64,000 nucleotides of DNA from an uncultured Opitutia bacterium. GTDB taxonomy: Bacteria; Verrucomicrobiota; Verrucomicrobiia; Opitutales; Coraliomargaritaceae. A program made the position numbers and the translations under genes. Location of the stretch: the NCBI GenBank assembly GCA_937136395.1, contig CAKZOI010000072.1:1-64000 (forward strand), written 5' to 3'. A model generated the notes under the pieces. That model searched no databases and was not told the DNA's origin. It saw only the letters and a program-made list of their open reading frames with translations. This document shows, piece after piece, positions 59,358 through 64,000 of this stretch; within the stretch, counting starts at the first letter, position 1; every line of letters starts with the position of its first letter.

Positions 59358-60481
59358 ATAGCAGACTCCAATCTATCGACTCGAGCAAGTTCGCCAGCAC
59401 GGCAGAGCGCTTCGAGATCCTCCGAGATACATTTACATGAATCAAAGCGATCCAAACGCTCCAGATTGGACTTAAACTTACTCAGTAACCAATCGTTAAA
59501 AATTAAGTCGATCACCTCATTTGCAAGCGTATCAATAGTGGATTGATCAAGCACTAATCCAGCACCGTTTTGCTCATGCATTCGGGCATTTGCTTCTTGA
59601 TGATTATCCGCCGCATACGGATATGGAATCAAGATTGACGGCGCACGACAGCGCACAAGCTCTGCAATCGCTCCCGCACCTGCGCGCGAGACAACCAGGT
59701 CCGCAGCTGAAATCACATCTCCCATACGATCCGAAAAAGGAACTAAGGTTGCGGTGATGTCCTCCCCGTTGCGATCAATCTCATGTATCGTGCTCTTAGA
59801 ACTCTTCCCTAAGCCAGTTACACAATAGATGCTCACTCCAACCTTCGCCATCTGTTCAAAATTGCTGATCACCCAATCATTCAGTGCCGAAGCCCCTTGG
59901 CTACCTCCAATAACCACGAGCAATTTATGTGGCACCTTGATTTCAAGATTTCGAGCCGCATTCGCCTTTAATACATGCTTAATATCTTGGCGCACGGGGT
60001 AGCCCATATACCTCACACGTGATGGAGGAATCCCTTTCATGCGCACCCCATCGGGAAGATAAATTCGAGTCGCCAAACGCTTGATTAAACGAATTGACTT
60101 ACCTGGATGGCAATTCGCTTCATGCAATGCAATCGGCACTCCTATGATCCGCGCCGCAACGCCTAAGCCTACCGAAAGGAAGCCCCCGAAAAGTAAAACG
60201 ATATCGGGGTCTTGTTGTTGAATCAGTTTTCGTGAAAATAAGTAGCCTGAAAACAAACTCCAAGCTGAAGCAAAACGGGCTAAAATCCCTCCAGAAAAAG
60301 CACGTCCCGGAGTTTTGATAAAATTAAGATGCTCATACTTAGCAATGAGCGCAGAATCCACCTGTTTCTTGCTAATCAAGAGGCGACAATCATGACCATT
60401 CGCTTGCAAGGCTTCAGCAACTGCAATCCCTGGAGCAAGATGCCCACCGGTCCCGCCACATGCGATGAGTATCTTGCTCAT
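59354..60481 (-). CDS. murG: MurG, lipid II-forming GlcNAc transferase
   Basis: 375 residues from the ATG at 60481, which overlaps the ftsW stop (ATGA). A longer frame to 60622 would run inside ftsW. Motifs: ILIACGGTGGHLAPGIAVAEAL (start), DIVLLFGGFLSVG, IALHEANCHPG, VIGGSQGASALNDWV, AADLVVSRAGAGAIAELV and PSILIPYPYAADNHQEANA. The UDP-GlcNAc site is typical of GT28. It adds GlcNAc to lipid I on the inner membrane's cytoplasmic face. Confidence 0.97.
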   Translation of the reverse strand: MSKILIACGGTGGHLAPGIAVAEALQANGHDCRLLISKKQVDSALIAKYEHLNFIKTPGRAFSGGILARFASAWSLFSGYLFSRKLIQQQDPDIVLLFGGFLSVGLGVAARIIGVPIALHEANCHPGKSIRLIKRLATRIYLPDGVRMKGIPPSRVRYMGYPVRQDIKHVLKANAARNLEIKVPHKLLVVIGGSQGASALNDWVISNFEQMAKVGVSIYCVTGLGKSSKSTIHEIDRNGEDITATLVPFSDRMGDVISAADLVVSRAGAGAIAELVRCRAPSILIPYPYAADNHQEANARMHEQNGAGLVLDQSTIDTLANEVIDLIFNDWLLSKFKSNLERLDRFDSCKCISEDLEALCRAGELARVDRLESAI

Positions 60482-61620
60482 AAGTCGCGCTGCCCTCCTA
60501 GCGCAGGCATCTCCCACGAACGGAAGCCATTTAAAATAATCCCTACAAGCACGAACATAAATACCAAATTGGAGCCTCCATACGAAATGAACGGCAACGA
60601 CATACCCTTTGTTGGCAGGCACCCAGTAACCACGCCAATATTGATCAGCGCTTGAAAAGTGATAAAGAGCAAGGCCCCCATAACTAACAGGTATTGATAC
60701 AAATTAGGCGCACGCTTGAGTTGCAGCACGCCAATAAAAAAGAGGATCATATACAAGACCACCACCCCTGCAGTAAACTGCAGACCGAGTTCTTCGCCTA
60801 CAATAGCGAAGATAAAGTCTGTATGCGCTTCTGGCAGGAAGGACATTTGCTGGCGCCCCGAACCTAAACCAACACCATGCAAGCCTCCGGCGCCAAATGC
60901 CAAGATCCCTTGCCACAATTGATACGAGCTATCACTGCGGTTACCTTCAACGTCTAAAAACGAAGTAATGCGCTTCAGGCGCACAGGATCGTGGTAGACA
61001 GCAACTGAAAACACAGTCAGTGCAACGATGGCAGTCGGAATCAGAAATTTCAAACGCACGCCTGCTAAAAACATCATACAGCCACCCACCAAACCACACA
61101 GGAAAGCGGTTCCAAAATCGGGCTCAATAATAATTAAACCACAGATCACGGCGAGGATACCGCAGGGCACTAAATAGCCTTTCACAACATCATCTAGAAA
61201 ACGCCGATGCATCGCCAAATAATGCGCCATCACAAATAAGAGGCCTAGTTTACCGATCTCTGAGACCTGCAAGCGCATCGGGCCGAAATCCATCCACCGT
61301 TGCGCACCATTCACGCGCACACCAATACCGGGTATCAGAACCAAGACGAGCATAAGAACCGCCCCACCTGCCAAGATGAAGGCATAAGGCCTTAAGGCCT
61401 CGAGGCTCACAATCATCGTAAATGCACCTGCAAGCGTCGCTACAACTAACCAGATGGACTGCTTTCGCAAAAGCACTGTGGGGTCGTCGTGTATGGCACG
61501 AGACGCACTGAACAAAATGACGAGCCCTAAAAATGTGAGCGATATCACAATCAGCCCCATGAACACCCCTGCAGGCGGGATTCGCCATGAGGAAATTCTT
61601 GAGACCATTCGGGCGCTCAT
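60478..61620 (-). CDS. ftsW: FtsW, SEDS-family septal peptidoglycan polymerase
   Basis: 380 residues, about ten membrane helices. SEDS signatures: GVRVNGAQRWMDFGPMRLQVSEIGKLG, IIEPDFGTAFLCGLVGG, AFGAGGLHGVGLGSGRQQMSFLPEAHTDFIFAIVGEELG and GCLPTKGMSLPFISYGGSNL. FtsW polymerises lipid II at the septum with its transpeptidase partner, which is not in this window. Starts 40 bp after the LysM gene and overlaps murG by 4 bp. Confidence 0.97.
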   Translation of the reverse strand: MSARMVSRISSWRIPPAGVFMGLIVISLTFLGLVILFSASRAIHDDPTVLLRKQSIWLVVATLAGAFTMIVSLEALRPYAFILAGGAVLMLVLVLIPGIGVRVNGAQRWMDFGPMRLQVSEIGKLGLLFVMAHYLAMHRRFLDDVVKGYLVPCGILAVICGLIIIEPDFGTAFLCGLVGGCMMFLAGVRLKFLIPTAIVALTVFSVAVYHDPVRLKRITSFLDVEGNRSDSSYQLWQGILAFGAGGLHGVGLGSGRQQMSFLPEAHTDFIFAIVGEELGLQFTAGVVVLYMILFFIGVLQLKRAPNLYQYLLVMGALLFITFQALINIGVVTGCLPTKGMSLPFISYGGSNLVFMFVLVGIILNGFRSWEMPALGGQRDL

Positions 61621-61660
61621 CCTATGTCACTAAAAATGGAGTATCCGTCACTCTGTGAAA

Positions 61661-62875
61661 TTACTCTTCCAAACGAATGACTGGAATTTCAACAACGCCT
61701 TCAAATTCTTTATCTACATCTACAATGTCGTTTTCGCTAGCTGCTGTAGCGTCTACGTCAATAATAGGGTCTGCCTCGACAACACGAATTTCGTCGGGGC
61801 CATCGGCAGCTACAGGAGCTGGAGTCGACGGTGAACCAAATACTGACGGTGTAAAAGTCGTTGTTGGAGCAGCAACTGTTTCAGTCTTTGTGTCGACATT
61901 TGAAGCCGCACCCGAAGCACTGACTTGCAAAACTTGACCGATCTGAAGTTTGCGAGGATCGGTAATCCCATTCAAGGCCAACAGCTCACCAGAAGTCATC
62001 CCATACTTACGAGCAATGGTTGCAGGATACTCACCAGCTTTAACTGTATGCGTGCGCCCTGAACCAATCGCTGCTGGCGCAACCGTTGTCACCGAGGTCG
62101 TCGGTGCTGGTTTCGGAGCGACGGAAGAACTCGACGTTGATGACGTGCTGCCAGCATCAGGAATGACTAATGTTTCACCAACTCGAATCATATCGGATGT
62201 TTTGCTGTTGGCAGCCTTAATTGCGCCAACGGTGGTGCCGTATTGGCTAGCGATTCTCGAAAGCGTATCACCGCGCTTTACAGTGTAAGTCTGTGAGCCG
62301 GTATTGAACGAAGTCGGCTGATAGGCATCTGCTGTTACTGTGCTGACTGTGGCAGAACTTCCTTCGACAGGAATCTGGATTAGCTGACCGATTTTCAAGA
62401 CTGAGTTCTTATTTAAACCGTTGGCCGCATAAAGCTCGTTTAGGGAGACATTATAACGCTTAGAAATTGCCCAGAGGCTGTCGCCTTTTTTGACTGTATA
62501 TGTTTCGAAGGATGGGCCAGCGATATCGACGGATGGAGCCGCCAAATCGGCCGATGGACCTTGTGAAATAATCGGGTCGATCGGTTGCACATTATCAAAT
62601 TCACCAAAATCTTGCGTCGGTGCAAAATCATCGCCTTCAATCCCTGCATTAAACGCAGCATCTAGAGTGGAACCCTGTTCAATACGGGTCGCCTCGATCA
62701 AGCCATCAGAAGTGCGCGCCGCGCCCTTTACATCGCTGCGAATGGTTGATGTGCGATTTTGCTGATAAGTTTGCGTCGGCGGTTGAGTCGTCCGGCACCC
62801 TGGCTGAACAATTAACACGGCGCCTACACCAAGGTGTAAACAGAGAACAAATCCGAAGATTTTAGAAACTTTCAT
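61661..62875 (-). CDS. LysM-repeat lipoprotein within the dcw cluster
   Basis: 404 residues. A hydrophobic signal ends in the lipobox IVQPGC (Cys near 27). Three LysM domains: about 135-180 (YTVKKGDSLWAISKRYNVSL), about 200-245 (YTVKRGDTLSRIASQYGTTV), about 275-320 (HTVKAGEYPATIARKYGMTS). Between them are Ser/Thr/Ala linkers, and the acidic C-terminus has no catalytic domain. It should bind peptidoglycan from the periplasmic side. Its location between murD and ftsW is not part of the usual dcw order and suggests a division-linked cell-wall anchor; this is inference. Confidence 0.88.
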   Translation of the reverse strand: MKVSKIFGFVLCLHLGVGAVLIVQPGCRTTQPPTQTYQQNRTSTIRSDVKGAARTSDGLIEATRIEQGSTLDAAFNAGIEGDDFAPTQDFGEFDNVQPIDPIISQGPSADLAAPSVDIAGPSFETYTVKKGDSLWAISKRYNVSLNELYAANGLNKNSVLKIGQLIQIPVEGSSATVSTVTADAYQPTSFNTGSQTYTVKRGDTLSRIASQYGTTVGAIKAANSKTSDMIRVGETLVIPDAGSTSSTSSSSVAPKPAPTTSVTTVAPAAIGSGRTHTVKAGEYPATIARKYGMTSGELLALNGITDPRKLQIGQVLQVSASGAASNVDTKTETVAAPTTTFTPSVFGSPSTPAPVAADGPDEIRVVEADPIIDVDATAASENDIVDVDKEFEGVVEIPVIRLEE

Positions 62876-62911
62876 AATATAAAATTTTAAGTGATTCAGG
62901 TGAACGCCAGA

Positions 62912-64000
62912 CTAATGTGCAGCCTGCACGCAATTCAAACTTAAAACAGTCGAAATGAAGCATTTTCCGCGTGATTCATAGCTAGAGAACTGGTCAAAAC
63001 TAGAAAAACCAGGACTGAGCAGCACATTTGCCCGTTCTCGCTTCTCTGCTGCCTTTGCTGCCGCCAAAACAGTGTCTTCAAATTTATCATGAATAAGCAC
63101 TTTTTTGAGGTGTTTCTTCAGCTCAGTTGCCAAACGACGGCCCACTTCACCATAGACAAATGCAGCCTCTACATGCGTGGCCACTTCACGCGCAAATGCC
63201 TCCACATCACCGCCCTTCATCTGTCCTCCACCGATCCAAAAAATAGGTGACTCCATCCCCGTCAAGGCGGCTAATGTCGCGTGAAAATTCGTCGCTTTCG
63301 AATCATTCCAAAAAGCAACACCTGCGCGCTTCGCCTCGCATTTCAGCCGGTGCGCGGCGAGCTCGAACGAATTGGCAGTGTCAAACAAGGCTTGCTCCGG
63401 CAATTCAAGTATCCACCACAACTCAGCAAGCAGGGAGAAATTCTCGCTTTGCGGATAATGTAAAAAAGGAGAATCAGGGCTCAGCCGATCAAATAAAAGT
63501 GGATCTTCATAGGCGACCGAACAGGCATTGAACGGCGAATTCATTAGATTCATCCAGTAACTGACCTGAGGACTGAGCACACACACGCCATCCTGCCGCA
63601 GGCAATCGAAGAGTTTAGCCTTCGCCGCGAAGTAATCTGCCATCGATTCATATCGATCTAAATGGTCCTCAGCAAAATTCGTCCAAATCAAGCCATCGAG
63701 TTCTAACCCAAAGGGCATTTCCGCTTGAAACGAACTCACTTCAAGGATCGCAAAGGCATCGGGTGTATTTACCTCCGACTGGACAGCAGCACTTAATGGG
63801 TAACCGATATTACCTGTAGCGACGGCCTGCTGTCCCGCAGCGCTCATCGCCTGAGCTAAAAATTTGGTGAGTGTGCTTTTGCCATTTGTTCCGGTAATCG
63901 CAATCATCTTCCCCTTCCAGAATCGTGCCGCATAGCCAAGTTCACCAAAACATGGGATCGACGACTGCTCCGCAATTTGCCGCCAAGGATGCGCTGAGCC
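62912..64000 (-). CDS. murD: UDP-N-acetylmuramoyl-L-alanine--D-glutamate ligase (start beyond the window)
   Basis: The frame is open through base 64000, so the N-terminus is missing; the ATG at 63907 is internal, since MurD needs about 100 residues before its ATP loop. Visible: GELGYAARFWKGKM, the ATP loop IAITGTNGKSTLTKFLAQAM, NFAEDHLDRYESMADY, FWNDSKATNFHATLAAL, FWIGGGQMKGGDVEAF and LLSPGFSSFDQFSSYESRGKCF. MurD adds D-Glu to UDP-MurNAc-L-Ala. First visible gene of the dcw cluster; mraY, murE/F and ftsI would be expected further right. Confidence 0.96.
   Translation of the reverse strand, partial: GSAHPWRQIAEQSSIPCFGELGYAARFWKGKMIAITGTNGKSTLTKFLAQAMSAAGQQAVATGNIGYPLSAAVQSEVNTPDAFAILEVSSFQAEMPFGLELDGLIWTNFAEDHLDRYESMADYFAAKAKLFDCLRQDGVCVLSPQVSYWMNLMNSPFNACSVAYEDPLLFDRLSPDSPFLHYPQSENFSLLAELWWILELPEQALFDTANSFELAAHRLKCEAKRAGVAFWNDSKATNFHATLAALTGMESPIFWIGGGQMKGGDVEAFAREVATHVEAAFVYGEVGRRLATELKKHLKKVLIHDKFEDTVLAAAKAAEKRERANVLLSPGFSSFDQFSSYESRGKCFISTVLSLNCVQAAH

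Noticed and set aside
60482-60622. N-terminal extension of murG
   Set aside because: It lies inside ftsW in another frame, and the conserved MurG start MSKILIACGGTGGH follows immediately at 60481.

Overview
The window reads as a chromosomal segment of a Gram-negative, outer-membrane bacterium, most likely Verrucomicrobiota of the Opitutae/Puniceicoccales type (Coraliomargarita-like). This is an inference from gene content: a division and cell-wall cluster with a MurC-MurB fusion and a divergent FtsZ, LPS-export genes (lptD, msbA-like), a bS22/mS38-like 31-residue protein, and small dispersed intergenic repeats. No rRNA, tRNA, CRISPR array, prophage or insertion sequence was recognised. The segment is housekeeping-rich and densely packed.

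Layout. 1-6071 (minus): the type IV pilus alignment/secretin operon pilM-pilN-pilO-(pilP-position gene)-pilQ, followed by the start of a large exported RCC1/CARDB protein cut by the window edge. 6.4-9 kb (minus): 31-aa basic ribosomal-like protein, RluA-type pseudouridine synthase, rpsT and trpS. 9-13 kb: PhoD-like phosphatase, CNT nucleoside transporter, YggS and a LysR regulator. 13-20 kb: a metal-uptake locus, with an Mn/Zn/Fe ABC transporter (minus) facing feoA-feoB-small Cys-rich protein (plus) across a 163-bp divergent promoter region that holds two different metal-type operators. 20-32 kb: isochorismate synthase, UvrD-type helicase, Cdd1-like and Lon-N proteins, priA-TPR-Fur-like operon, Uup ABC-F, a frameshifted membrane-anchored gene and a small ORF between two hairpin repeats. 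32-41.6 kb (minus): SWIM/SNF2 helicase, a fused DppB-DppC permease with its binding protein, and glgB. 41.7-52.6 kb (plus): lptD, scpA, small proteins, thioredoxin, DegT aminotransferase, MsbA-like exporter, small lipoprotein, DUF983, an actinobacterial-type 'DNA glycosylase' homologue and tex. 52.6-64 kb (minus): the dcw cluster, in transcription order murD-(LysM lipoprotein)-ftsW-murG-murC/murB-ddl-ftsQ-ftsA-ftsZ.

Themes. Metal homeostasis is the most information-rich part. A DtxR/MntR-like domain is fused to a permease, a Fur-family protein lacks the usual His-rich metal box, and the feoA promoter has a Fur-box-like inverted repeat exactly in its -35/-10 spacer. Four families of short intergenic repeats were seen: a CAGAC hairpin pair, a GAAC-TTGAACG pair flanking uup, an ACGT/TTAAT pair 25 kb apart, and pyrimidine-rich CTAACTCCT runs. 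I did not find a clear novel multi-gene system; the best leads are the metal locus, the FtsZ T7-loop change, the permease fusions and the repeat families.
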